This document shows positions 1 to 10,645 of a DNA stretch of 26,813 bases, one piece after another. The position numbers were made by a program, and so were the translations under genes. The notes beneath the pieces were generated by a model. The model did no database searches. It had not been told where the DNA came from and saw only the letters and a program-made list of their open reading frames with translations. This DNA is from Chara braunii (Eukaryota > Streptophyta > Charophyceae > Charales > Characeae): contig BFEA01000829.1 in assembly GCA_003427395.1 (NCBI GenBank), forward strand, positions 14,266 to 41,078, given 5' to 3'. Position 1 is the first letter of the stretch, and each line of letters starts with the position of its first letter.

Positions 1-166
1 GGGGGGGGGGGCAACAGTCCGGTTCCTTTCCCCCGGCAAGTCAATAGTGGATACATAGGAAACACACGCACGCTCCCCCCCATTATGGCTAGGAGGCCCA
101 AGTGACGTCATTGAATACTTCCTTGAGGAAGGTTTTACCACCCCTCACCCCTGCCTAAGTTAACCT
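1..166 (-). repeat. Short dispersed repeat, copy a (SINE-like)
   Basis: On the minus strand this begins AGGTTAACTTAGGCAGG and continues through a conserved GGGGTGAGGGGTGGTA block, a CCATAATGGGG block and GGAACCGGACTG. The same blocks occur in the same order in copies at 7349-7556, 7871-8114 and 21396-21618. Here the 3' end runs into a C-run (G-run on plus) at the window edge, so the tail is not visible. No coding potential is seen. A SINE or other short non-LTR element is inferred from size, copy number and poly(A) tails on two sister copies; no convincing tRNA A/B boxes were found. Confidence 0.7.
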
Positions 167-337
167 GCACTATCTCCGTTTGCCAAAACATATAAACCCA
201 GTTCGTATCTTACTATCCGTATCCTATTTCCTTGAACCCTACAATTCCCTTCACTTATCCTTCCTTGCCTTGCCTCACTTTAATTCTTATGGAATCCTAA
301 GTTCCTGTGTCAACAGATGATCATCCATAGTGTCCTC
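167..337 (-). other. Probable 3' UTR of LINE-1
   Basis: This lies between the last recognisable LINE-1 ORF2 residues and short-repeat copy a. No open frame of note and no poly(T) run (minus-strand poly(A) tail) is present, so the LINE 3' terminus is either lost or was replaced when copy a arrived. Confidence 0.4.
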
Positions 338-3300
338 CTATCGCTCTTCTTTAAACCAATGGAAGATAAGTCTCTCTCCTTCTACGGTCGCGACTTTGCC
401 TTGGGCTTGTAGCCTTTTCTGGAATTTGGTTAGAATATCCTTTGCCTTTTCTGGGTTAAGAGCCACTTGCTTCTTTGTCCTAATCCATAACACCCTAATC
501 TCTGTCTCCAACAGGCTATAGAGAGTTGCCTTGGCTTCCACTCTAGTCATCAGAATCTTGCCCACCACCTACTCACATCTTCGCTTCCATATTGTCCATA
601 AAGTGTACTGTCTCAGTAGTCGAAAGATAAATTTATGGCCAGCCCGCCATTCCTTAGGCACCTCGCTTCCTATCAATATTAATTTCCTGTTTCGCGGGAA
701 GGGGACGTCCGTAGTATGTGTCCACAATGAACGAGCTATGAACCAGAGATGATCTGCTTCCGGGCAATGGAGCAAACAATGGATCAGAGTTTCCTGAACG
801 CATGTCATACACATAACACAGTCTTGATCTAACTCATTCCTATTGAGCCTGCTTCGCTTATCGAACAGCCAGACATTGACTGGGAGTGCTACATGATAGA
901 TGAGCCACTGCATGCTCCTGACCTTGGCCAATCTGATACTGTGCAAAGATGACCATGGTAACCTTTCTACTTGTTCCCTTGGTATATTCAGTCTCTTTTC
1001 CCATCTTATCGACAAAGTCTGCTCCAAATGGCATGATCTCACCCTCAGACGGTAGCCCAATTTAGTGGTGTAATGAAGTTTATTGATTCTCCTGCTTACT
1101 TTGGACGAGCTTCCCCTGATGCTCCATGCCCACTCTGCTGGATCAATTTCCAGGTCCCGAATAGATGTCAGTGACTCAAATATCGTAAAATCTTCATTCT
1201 CAACCACTCTGACCTTTCTTAAGATGGTTTTCTTAATGGCGATCGGAACTCTGGAATCTTTATCCAACATACTGACCGTGACTCCTAGAGATAGTATTGT
1301 GATTATATCTGCTTCCAACCACTATTTAGAAGGTCCGACCTCCTGTCTTATGCGAAAGGCTGCCTCTGGCTCATTAGTAGTGACTATTGTTGCCCAATCC
1401 CCACATCACCATTTGTCTGGTTCCTTCAATGTTCTTGTCCACTCATCCGAGATGGAGAGAAGAATGTCATTCAAATTTTCAATAAGTCTATGACAGCCCT
1501 TCATTTCCTCCCTCAGTTCCCTACCTGTTTTCCATCTCCCCCTTGCCATACTCCATGCTCTAACCACTTCCCCCGCTTGGCGTCCTTCGCTGTTAATGTT
1601 CTAGGTCTTCCTTGAGAGTCTTTCAACCATGGATTACAAAATAACGGCTGTCTAAGCACTTCATCCTTCGTCTGAGGTTGTCTGACTCTTGTCGGGAAGA
1701 CCTCTGCCCAGATTTTGAGCAATTGAGCCCAGTATGTACCTCTAGTTGCATAATCCTCTGCTAATTGTTCCCCAGTTCTATCCTTTTTGGTCCAACCCTT
1801 GCAGAATAGCCAGAATGTACCCTTCATATTGGAAGGCGTTTTATATTTGGCCATTTGTCGTATGTGGTCAAGTACCAATGGATGTCAGTGAGGTTGTGTT
1901 AACAACTTAATGATCCACTTAGTTTGGAGTAATCTTATCTGCTGTCCCGGATCCAAGACTCCCAGCCCTCCCCTGTCTCTTGGTTGAATAACTTGGTTCC
2001 ATGATACCCTTGATATAAAGTTGGGTCTTGTTGGATTTGCTGTCCACAAATATGTTGTCGCCACCTTCCTCAGTTTTTGTAGTATATATGCAGGTGGTGA
2101 CCATATTGTTCCAACATACCATAACATAGAGAAGATTGAAGCATTTATGACTAGTGCCCTTCCGAACAGTGAGATATTTATTTCTGACCACGCCGCCATC
2201 TTGAATAGCATTTTTGTCATGTGTTCAGGTGCCATGGAGTGATGGGGACCCGTGTCCGCCATTCTGATCCCTAAGTATTTCATTGTCTGATCTGGCGGTA
2301 ACCAAGTCATCCCCCCATAATTTTGTGGCTGATATTGTGGTTGTTGGTCATCATATGATAGCCACCACCCCAACGTCTTCGGCCAATTGATTCTCATCTC
2401 CGATGCCAACTGGAATGCCGCCATTGCTCTCGTAAGGGCTTGAAATGAAGAGTCCGTTGCTCTGATTAGTACCGTCAGATCATCCGCAAATAATATTGTT
2501 GTTGGCAAATGTGTGACACGTCCCTGCTGATCCGGTTCAGCAATCAGACGGTCTATTGAAGGGTTTTTCCAAAGGAACGAGGCAATAACTTCCATTATAA
2601 ACAAGAAAATTGGAGCCGCTAAAGGGTCCCCTTGCCTGGCCGCCCTCGTCATTTTATACCTATCTGACAAGTGGCCATTAACTTGGACTTGTCCGTGTGC
2701 ATCATTATAAAGTACACGAATCCATTTACAGAAGTTAGGGCCCACTCCCATCTTCTCCATACATTGCTGTAGAAAGCTCCAGTTGACTTGATCGTACGCT
2801 TTTTCGAAGTCAAAGAAGAGGATCGCTGCGTTTATCCTCTTATTTGTAATGTACCTTACTGATTGTGATAAAGTCATGACATTATCTAATATAAATCTTC
2901 CCGGAATGAAACTTGTTTGATCTAGGTGGAAACAACCTTCTATAACCTTCCTGAGGCGATTAGCCAGTGCCTTAGCCACTATCTTGTGAGTGAGGGTCAA
3001 CAGTGTAATTGGTCTGTAATTTTTGATATCCCTAGGGTCTCCCTTCTTATATTGCAGAGTAACGATGCCAGTCGCTGACTCTACCCCCAAGCCCTCTCTC
3101 TGTCCGGCTTGATTGAGAAAAAAATCGTACTCTTCTCCTAAGATAGGCCAATACTCCACCAAAAATTCCTTGCTCAATCCATCCTTACCCGGCGACTTGT
3201 TAGGAGGCATAGAGTAAAGGGCTTCCCTTAATTCCTCCTTAGAAAGAGGGGCGTCCAATTTTTTCGCTTGCTCCCTCTTGACCGTACGATCTAAGTATGA

Positions 3301-4871
3301 TAGAAACTTGTTTCTGACTTTCTTCAGCTGATGAGACGTATGGTCACCTTCCCTTGAAGTGTATAATGCACTGTAGAAGTCATATGCCACCGAAAGCATC
3401 CCTTCCGGATTCGAAACCAATTCTTGCGGGCCTTCCAACTGTTCTATTAGCTTGTTTCTTCCTCTTGCTTTGATCTTTTGAAAGAACTACTTTGTCATTC
3501 TTTCTCCCTCCTCCCATTCTTTCACTCTCGCCCTCATTTGCAGACCCCTAGCCCTCCATCTCTCCCAGTCACCCTATTCGTTTCTTGCTACCTCTATTAT
3601 TCTCTCGTATATCTCTGATCCTGGGTTATTAATTAAATTCCTTCCTGCTATATGTAATGCCCCTTGCAGTTCGATTTTTCTTGCCTCCCGTCTTGCTGCC
3701 AATTGTCTGGTTACTGCTGACGTTGTTGCTGACAAGGCTTCTATAAGGTCCACGAATGATTTTGTATCCGGATTGTGTGTTAGGCACACTTGCAGAATAG
3801 CTTCTCTCGACTCCTTAGTTCTTAATAACGAATTATTAACCTTATAGAAACTTCTTCCTATGTTAACATGTTTGTCCATAATGAAGTTAAGAAATATGGG
3901 TTTATGATCTAGGCACGAACAGTATGGTAAGCCTCCTACTCCCACCGGGTGTATTGTTCCCACTGTATCTTGTGATATGAGGAAGTAGTCTATCCCATAA
4001 TGAAGTTAAGAAATATGGGTTTATGATCTAGGCACGAACAATATGGTAAGTCTCCTACTCCCACCGGGTGTATTGTTCCTACTATGTCTTGTGATATGAG
4101 GAAGTAGTCTATCCTTGATGCTGAGATATGTTGACTACGATTCCTTTTGTAATACGTGAACTGTTTCCCTTTCGGCTGTTGAAGTCTAAGTGGGTCTACC
4201 AGATCTCTAGACGTCATAAGGTTATGAATAGGTAAAGCTTCGTCCCACATCACTCCTTCCCCTACCCCTGACCTTCCACCTAGCAGCCTGTCCCTACTAG
4301 GATCTAAAGTAGCATTCCAATGCCCTGACAATATGAGATGTCTTGACGGGTCTATATTGTTTTTTAGCATATCTATTATCTCCAACCGCTGATGTCCTCC
4401 GTTAGGACAATAGACTGTAATGAGCGTGAACTGCTCATTCTGATAGGTAAAATTGAGCTTTATCCATCTACCTGCGTCTTCATCTAGAATGACATCCTGT
4501 ACTATTATTCTATCTGCAACCTGCGATCTTTTATTGAGTAAAACTACTACTCTCACTGAATGTGACCTGCCCGCTACCGCCCAAAAGTTTGTCTTAACCC
4601 ACCTTAGTTGTCTCACTATAAATTGTTGAATGTTCTGATGCTCTGACGAATCCGTAAGGTGAGTTTCCTGCAGGCGTAAGAATTCTGGAGGTGTCTTCCC
4701 AAACCAGTTTGAGTACCTCATTACATTGTCCCACTTGTCTTTGTTTTCCAAAATCAGTACCATCCCATTGATGTTCCAAGACATGATCCTAAGGTCTGGC
4801 TCCCTACGTTTTGAAGTATCCCCTGTTCTTCTACGTTTATACACTCCCTCTCTCAATCTCCCCTCCATCAT
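338..4871 (-). pseudogene. LINE-1 ORF2: endonuclease, reverse transcriptase and C-terminal zinc knuckle, decayed
   Basis: This is the polyprotein of an L1-like non-LTR retrotransposon, which nicks target DNA and primes reverse transcription there. It opens with two consecutive ATGs at 4866-4871. The endonuclease shows SWNINGM, LQETHL, SRIDYFLIS and LDHKPI, but the usual GDxN reads GHWN (4314-4325), replacing a catalytic Asp with His. The RT (ORF 3438-1885) has FDFEKAYD (D at residue 210), RQGDP (~269-272) and intact FADD (317-320; 2479-2490). Near the C-terminus (about 769-825) is CX2CX9HX4C, followed by a WTIWKRRC motif and a conserved tail at 338-568. Lesions: a 119-bp tandem duplication (3878-4115) that shifts frame, TAG at 3574-3576 and 3487-3489, TGA at 1885-1887 with the frame continuing on the far side, a frameshift near 1500, and further stops around 1340-1440. 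Without a search, family naming stops at L1-like. Confidence 0.9.
3878..4115. repeat. 119-bp tandem duplication in the LINE-1 endonuclease
   Basis: Copies at 3878-3996 and 3997-4115 share ATAATGAAGTTAAG at the start and GAGGAAGTAGTCTATCC at the end, with about six substitutions between them. They encode the end of the endonuclease domain twice. Since 119 is not a multiple of three, the duplication breaks the frame. Confidence 0.95.
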
Positions 4872-5006
4872 CTATGATGTCCTTTTTGACCCTTTTCGAA
4901 TTTCCTACTCAGGATCCTACCCGGGTCCAGTCTACTGTTGTAGCCAGGATCTCTATCTTTCCATCGATGTCGTCCGGCTGCCATGCAAACACATCACTTT
5001 TGGTGA

Positions 5007-6565
5007 CTATGGCCGCTCACCTTGCCACCCATTCTGCCGCCTCTGACCCCCCAGCAGTCCATACGGAATCGTCTCCACCACTTGCCATGACATCCAGATC
5101 AATCCCTCAGCCAGTACTGCCTTTTCCTGCAGCTTGATCATGACTGGCCTATAGTCCACCATGTGTGTTGTACCCGCCATGTCTTCCCATTCTTCCCTAT
5201 CATGCTTGAGAACGTGCTTAATCCACTGTGCTAGTGTCTCCGGATCCTCCTCTTCTTCCTCCTCCCATTCCTCCTCCCCCTTATCGTTGTCCCCATCCAA
5301 ATCTGTATCTGAATCCTGTGATGTTTTCCCTGCTCCTTCATCCTCCTCCCCCCCCGAGTCCTCTGTTGTGTTTTCCATATCACCAAAAGGTGATCTATTT
5401 GTAGAGCTAGTTCGGTCTGTTGAGGGCCCATGTTCTGTTCGGTGATCCGTTGAAGCTGATGTTGACGTGTCATCTGAAGAGGCTGTAATTTCCATTTCTT
5501 CCCCTTGAGATCCTTGCTCCCCTTTGCCTTCTTCCTCGATATCTTCCTTGTGCTCCTGTTCCCCCTGTGTGGAAGCTTCATCTGATCCCTTCCCTGAATG
5601 TGCCCGCTTAGGTCCTCGGTATGAGCTATCTCCTTTCACTGATTCCTTGTCACTGATTTTCCTCTTAAGAGAAGCTGATGATTCTCCCCCCTTCCCTTCC
5701 CCTTCAGTGACCCTGTCTTCATCATCTGCTTTCGTCTCTTCCTCTGTCGTTCCCTTACTCTTTGAACCATTCTTACTTCGCTGCACACCATCGTCCCTCC
5801 TTTCCTCTAAACTTCCCTCTGCTTCTGACTTTTGTGCCTCCTCTCTTGCTCTTTTATTTTCCAAGAAGGCCAGCTCCGCTGCTTGGCCCACCTTGTGTAG
5901 CTCTGCCATGGTCTGTAGTCTCTGCCTGTCATCCAGCAATGAGGCGCCATCTATCATGGGCTTATTGATAAAGCCCACCTCTCTGTCCACCGTCCTCTTT
6001 GCACCTGTTTGCCTCCATCTACTGTCATATGGAGGGTAGATGTCCGGTTTCACCATTGGTGCGCTGCGAAGAACCCGCACCCATCGTGGAATGTCCAAGT
6101 TGTCATCGAAGATCCAGCCCCTGTATTGTGCTGAATTGATGAACCATACTCCTGGTTTGTTGTCTGATTTTCACGCAAATGCTCGGGAACCTTTTAAAAG
6201 AAATTACCGGCTTGTCTTTAATGATTGGACTACTGTTGATCCCTCTATCCCTCTAAAGCCCATGTCTGAATTTCCTGATTTCTTTCCCCCCCCAAGTAAT
6301 TGTCTCGTGCCTGTTGCTTGGTTTGGATAGACATCTCCAGAGTTGTAAGGGGGAGAGTTATTTGATATAGGCTCGATGGAGATAACTGGTAATGTGCTTG
6401 GTAGTCAAGATTATTTGGCGCCCATTAAGGGTGAAGAGGCACTAAGCTAGATTTGTTGGCTCATATTTTGTTCTCAACAGGTTCCTTTAGGTTACTTCCG
6501 GGTAGACTGTGAGGACCCCGGCCTCAATCTTTATATTGGTTATATCAGCCTCGGGCACTGGGCCC

Positions 6566-6604
<39 letters not shown>

Positions 6605-7178
6605 TTTGTTGTCTGATTCGACAAGCATTGATTGTTTTAATTGTGGCAGACTACCTCCTGACCCCGACCCAGACTGCGGACAATGCATCCCCAAGTGTCC
6701 CCTGCCTCTGCACTTAAAGCAAAACGGATTAGTTTTTGTGGATATAAAGACAATAATTCTTTATGTCCGTCTGCGAAAAAATCCAGACCTCTGGGAACTT
6801 TGGCGGAGCTCCCGACTTAACCTCCAAATATACCACCCATGAATCATGATTCAGAGCTAAAAAGTCCGGATTAGCAGGGAGCCACTCTATGATTGGATTA
6901 TTTGGAAATTCCTCCGTCAGACGTTGTTGTACAAAGCTATGCATACCCTCCGACAGGTTGTCAAATTGTACCCAAAAATGATCTCTAAGCATATACTGCC
7001 TGTGTCTCGATGCTTCCGCCGATGGTGGCTGCAGAGGCTTTCATCCTTGAATAGTTACCACAGACCCATGACATTTGAGAGAACCGAGGGATAATAAAAA
7101 CTGCGCGTACGCTGGATCAACACAAACTATCATTACCATAAATCTTCCCCTTTTGTGATATGACACCTCCGGTTCCAT
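5007..7178 (-). pseudogene. LINE-1 ORF1 (RNA-binding protein with CCHC knuckle), split by an insertion
   Basis: Upstream of ORF2 on the same strand. From a Met at 7176-7178 a reading frame runs through a beta-rich stretch (GRFMVMIVCV), a TGA at 7041-7043, then LPANPDFLALNHDSWVVYLE and PPKFPEVWIF. After a frameshift near 6740-6770 the frame gives CFKCRGRGHLGMHC (6680-6721), a perfect CX2CX4HX4C knuckle. The frame then meets the 433-bp insertion at 6170-6602; on the other side of its 16-bp target duplication it resumes as DNKPGVWFINSAQYRGW and runs to 5007 through a long Glu/Ser/Lys-rich, strongly acidic tail. An RNA-binding region followed by a CCHC knuckle is the usual plan of plant L1 ORF1, where the protein binds the element's RNA; that role is inferred. 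The acidic C-terminus is unusual. The exact start is uncertain. Confidence 0.7.
6154..6618 (+). mobile_element. 433-bp poly(A) retroelement insertion with 16-bp target-site duplication
   Basis: GGTTTGTTGTCTGATT occurs perfectly at 6154-6169 and 6603-6618. The DNA between (6170-6602) ends in 33 A's (6570-6602) directly against the right copy. That is the structure left by target-primed reverse transcription. The insert lies antisense to LINE-1 ORF1 and interrupts it. The body has no recognised protein. An open stretch at 6171-6330 on plus is not identified. It ends CCCGTTTA before the A-run, resembling the CCCGTTGA before the tail of repeat copy c. It could be a SINE, a 5'-truncated LINE tail or a processed pseudogene. 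Confidence 0.88.
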
Positions 7179-7252
7179 GCCTGGGATGTGCTCGAGTCCT
7201 CTGGGCCTCTTTATCACCCACTTTCTTTTTTCATTGAGAGAGAGTTATTTGG

Positions 7253-7871
7253 GTGAAGACGGCAGTCAAGGATCTCATCGGTGCACCACAGTCTGCAGAT
7301 AGATACAGAGGACGTCAGTCTGCCATCAAATGTCAAAAGTACACCATCAGGCTAACTAAGGCAGGGGTGAGGGGTGGTACATCCTTCGTTCGGGAAGTAA
7401 TCAATGCCGTCCACTCGGGCCTCTCAACCATAATGGGGAGGAGCATGTGTGAGTATTTCTTGTAATCTCTTCTGTGGATAGAAGCCGGACTGATGTCCCC
7501 AAGAATGGATATGGAACCAGGCCCATAAGGACCCGTTGAAAAAAAAAAAAAAAAAACTCACCGCACAAGTATGTCTACGACTCTATGGGCACCAGATAGG
7601 AGCCCCCGAGCACTCGAGAAGGATAAGGGACATATTTAGTACAAGGGCCTCTGAGGAAACAGTGAGCAGGTTTATAGGAAGGAGTCTATAGACAAGCAAG
7701 CCTACAGAGTTAAAGGCTAAATCATGGTACTTCTCTAGCCTTCCGAGCCCACGTGACAGGCTAGTAGCTGAGAGGAGCAACTACAAGACAGACTCACCAA
7801 TTGGCGTCACAGACATAAGACCAGTAGAACTAAGGACCCTGGAGTCATGCAAGTTTAGGGTAAGTCAATGA
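7253..7871 (+). pseudogene. Unidentified coding-like remnant interrupted by short-repeat copy c
   Basis: I do not recognise this protein. At 7253-7348 an open frame gives KTAVKDLIGAPQSADRYRG and continues to IKCQKYTIRL. After repeat copy c (7349-7556) a second open stretch, 7557-7871, has one TAG in about 105 codons and reads VCLRLYGHQIGAPEHSRR, then LKAKSWYFSSLPSPRDR and IGVTDIRPVELRTLESCKF. About five stops would be expected by chance over that length. It ends at TTTAGG|GTAAGT, a good plant 5' splice-donor match, just before repeat copy d. It may be an exon of a dead gene or part of an unrecognised transposon. The two parts belong together only by inference. Confidence 0.35.
7349..7556 (+). 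repeat. Short dispersed repeat, copy c, with poly(A) tail
   Basis: Begins AGGCTAACTAAGGCAGGGG and carries the family blocks GTGAGGGGTGGTACATCC, AATCAATGCCGTCCACTCGG and CCATAATGGGGAGG. It ends CCCGTTG followed by 18 A's (7539-7556). Length is about 208 bp. No clear target-site duplication. It sits between two halves of a coding-like stretch. Confidence 0.8.
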
Positions 7872-8114
7872 GGATAACTTAGGCAGGCGTGAGGGGTGGC
7901 ATATCCTTCCTGCGGGAACGCCGGGAAGTAATCAATGAAGTAATCAATGCCGTCCACTCGGGCCTTCCAGCCTTAATGGGGAGGAACGTAGAGTGAGTAA
8001 ATGTTGTATTCCTTTGACTTGATGGTGGAATAGGAACCGGACTGATGCTTTCCAGAATGGACATGGAGCCAGAGCTATAACGTTCTCTCTTTTCTTTTTT
8101 TTTTTTTTTTTTTT
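7871..8114 (+). repeat. Short dispersed repeat, copy d, ending in a T-run
   Basis: Begins AGGATAACTTAGGCAGG and follows the family order, with a small internal duplication of GGAAGTAATCAATG / GAAGTAATCAATG. Where copies b and c have poly(A), this one has CTCTTTTC then about 20 T's (8095-8114), followed by GAAAAAAA. The tail difference is real in the sequence; its cause is unknown. Confidence 0.75.
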
Positions 8115-8269
8115 GAAAAAAAGCAAGGAGACAACGGATGATTTGCACATTATATTAGTAATAATATTACGCCTAGAAGAAGCTAGCTGCTCAGTCCTCA
8201 GACAAGTCTTTCCCAGTTTCAGAGAAATTCAGACTACATTTGGGACATGCAAGGGTTTATGCCTCGACA
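8115..8269. other. Short unassigned segment between repeats
   Basis: An open plus frame crosses here (including SVLRQVFPSFREIQTTFG) but continues into the dispersed repeat at 8270, so it is not supported as a gene. Nothing else is recognisable. Confidence 0.3.
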
Positions 8270-9255
8270 TAGGGCCCTGCAGCAGGCACGTGCCCACCCT
8301 AAGTGAAGGCGGGGCCCCTGAATCTCAATGCGCCCTGAACTCCTCAATTTTTGCAAATCTTGGTCGGTGCCAGACAGTTGCCACGCACCAGTTGGTTACA
8401 ATCCGCCTTGTTCGTAAGAATCCAAAATATTTGTGAGCCTTCCAGGCTCTTCCAGCAACGTGGTTGAAGCAGGGAGCATTGGCACGTTTGTGCCTGGGTG
8501 GTTGGGCATGCCTAACCAATTCGGTCCCAGGCCACTGTCTAAATCGGGCCTGGGTGCAGACACTTTGGCCGAGACTGAAGCTACTGGAAAGTCGGTCTCG
8601 CCTGGGCGTAGCAAAGGCAAGTGCCCGCCTCAGGGTGCAGGGCTGGGCATTCGGGCACTTGCACTTGCAGGCGGCAGCGCTGCTGGAGCTTAGACTCGCG
8701 GGCTGCTTGCTGCGCTAGCACGAGGTGCGGGCGCACGCGGGCGTCGAGAGGATACATGGCACTGCTGAGGGCAGCGCCATAGCCCAGCCTTCATAGCCAG
8801 GCTGGGGCTTGGACACAGTCAGCGGCTGGTGGTGGTCTTCGTGTATGGGAAGGAAGACGTGGGTGATGAAGATAAGGGTGAGAGAGATAGAGAGATGAGG
8901 TTGATATGTGAGGGCACGTACCTGGTTGTGGCGATGGTCTACAAGGTCGACATCTTCATGCACTGCGGTTGCTGCTGCTGATGTCAACGGAATGCATTGT
9001 CAATTTGTAGGCTGCTAGTAGCTGTGTAGAAGTAGTCTGGACGCTGAGCGCCAAGTAGGAGAAAGGGCTCTGGATACATATGTTGGTGGTGGGGAAATTA
9101 TGCTCTCATTGACATTCGGATTTGGTGCTTTGGTTCTCCGTTGGTGGAATATCAGTGCATTTCTGCTTTCTGGACAGTGTTGGACTTTCTGGCTTTCAAT
9201 GTGAAATTGCATTCTGGAATTCTGTCATTTCTCTATACCGCATTTTCCTTGTAGA
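8270..9255 (+). repeat. Dispersed ~0.9-kb repeat, copy A
   Basis: Shares an ordered set of blocks with 11225-12105: CCCTAAGTGAAG (8297-8308), CAGACAGTT (8371-8379) followed by a GCACCAGTTGG block, GGGCGCACGCGGGCG, GGTGGTCTTCG, a GA-rich patch ending near GTACCTG (8918-8924), a GGATACA...GGTGG block, TTCAATGTGA...TTGCA (near 9195) and CATTTTCCTTG (9241-9251). The copies are well diverged, with indels. No protein was recognised in either copy. It is GC-rich at its 5' part and AT-richer at the end. The class of element is unknown. Confidence 0.65.
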
Positions 9256-9918
9256 AAAATCGCCTCTCTCAAATCGTAACGGAAAATATCTTAACAGCAA
9301 GGAAACATCACGATAAGCTGAGATGATGCACAAATCATGATGTCAGCTTTTGCAAAGCTAGCCTCCAGGCAGTTGAGCATTCATTATTGCGGATAGGCTG
9401 AGATTCCACTTGCATAGATTAAGGAATTCTGCAATCATTCTTGCCTTCTATCTTCATCGTCTAATGTCAGCGTCTCTTAAACTTTGCTAGTAGAATCTCA
9501 GCCATAGATAGGATGGGAGACCCAGACCTCTCGGAAGAAAGATGACTCAGTTCAATCATCATGGCATATTGACTAGGAGACAAAGGTGGTGCAGGAAAGG
9601 AAGAAATGTCGGACCACCTACAACACACATGTTCCCAATCATCTGACTTCGACGCCAGTTCCGCTATGTTCATCACCTCCACGACCATCTTGTCATCATG
9701 CCCCTATTCCCACTCAGCACAAATACAACGCAATGATATTCAGAAGAGGAAATGGAGAGATACATGGAGGCAAGGAGGCGGGGGGGGGGGTGAATCATAG
9801 GCTCGAGAGCAATGAAGATATTAATTGAAAATAAAAACAGAAAAGAAAAGAAACATGAATCAAATCCCTGCTGGCCACAAACCCTCCAAAATCAAAAGCT
9901 CCTCTCTCTTAGAATCAA
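9256..9918. other. Gene-poor interval with one small minus-strand ORF
   Basis: No recognised gene. A 73-codon ORF with ATG at 9686-9688 runs on minus to 9467 (MVVEVMNIAELASKSDDWEH at its start). It has no known motif and may be chance. There is a G-run at 9780-9790 and an A-rich patch at 9830-9860. Confidence 0.3.
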
Positions 9919-10138
9919 CCATGGCTACGATCCGGACCACCGGACAGGGATCCGGACTGTCCGTGGTCCGGGGTCCCCGGGGTCCGGATCTCGGTCCGGA
10001 TGTGTGGGCCCCAGCCCAACGGGCAAATGTTTTTTGGGCGGTCCAGGGTGTTTGTTCACGCCCTGGGCTGCCCGAAAAAAACGGTGCCTCATTTTTTACT
10101 GCCCTCACCAACGATCCGGAAGGCCGGGAAAGTCTACG

Positions 10139-10141
<3 letters not shown>

Positions 10142-10173
<32 letters not shown>
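10142..10173. repeat. Poly(T) run followed by a G-run
   Basis: About 32 T's, then AACTGTT and ten or more G's to about 10191. These lie inside the left arm of the putative inverted-repeat element. Confidence 0.9.
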
Positions 10174-10176
<3 letters not shown>

Positions 10177-10216
10177 TGTTGGGGGGGGGGGAGTTCGAGG
10201 CCGCTACTTTCGCCGT

Positions 10217-10235
10217 CCTCCTCCTCCTCCTCCTC

Positions 10236-10273
<38 letters not shown>

Positions 10274-10622
10274 CTCATCATCCTCATCCTCCTCCTCCTC
10301 CTTGTCAACCCCACTGTCCTTTTCTTTCTCCCTGTCCTCCTCACCGTCGTTGTCTACTCCGCCATCCTTTCTGTCACTGCCATTCTCCTCCTCCTCTTCT
10401 TCCTCCTCCTCCTTGATCGTGTCAACTCCACCCTGTTTTCCCGTCATTGTCGTCATCGTTGCCGTCCTCCTCCTCCTCCTCCTCCTCCTCCTCGCCAACT
10501 TCGGCCTCCTCTGTCCTCCTCCTCCTCCTCTCCTTGTCTTCCTCCTCGTCTCCTCCTCCTCCTCTCCTTGTCTTCCTCCTCATCTCCTCCCCCTCCTCCT
10601 CCTCCTCCTCCTCCTCCTCCTT
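10217..10622. repeat. CT-rich microsatellite tract with an embedded (CA)n
   Basis: Degenerate (TCC)n runs interrupted by a pure (AC)n at about 10239-10271. The long Ser, Leu, Pro or Thr-His open frames here are translations of the simple repeat, not genes. A GA-rich counterpart at 10792-10900 forms the opposite arm of the inverted repeat. Confidence 0.9.
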
Positions 10623-10645
10623 TTTGGGTTATTTATTTTTTATTT

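Noticed and set aside
5161-6039. Ser-rich plus-strand ORFs
   Set aside because: Antisense shadows of the acidic, low-complexity ORF1 tail of LINE-1.
6606-6842. Plus-strand ORF with CFNCG and Cys-rich stretch
   Set aside because: It is the antisense shadow of the LINE-1 ORF1 CCHC knuckle on the minus strand.
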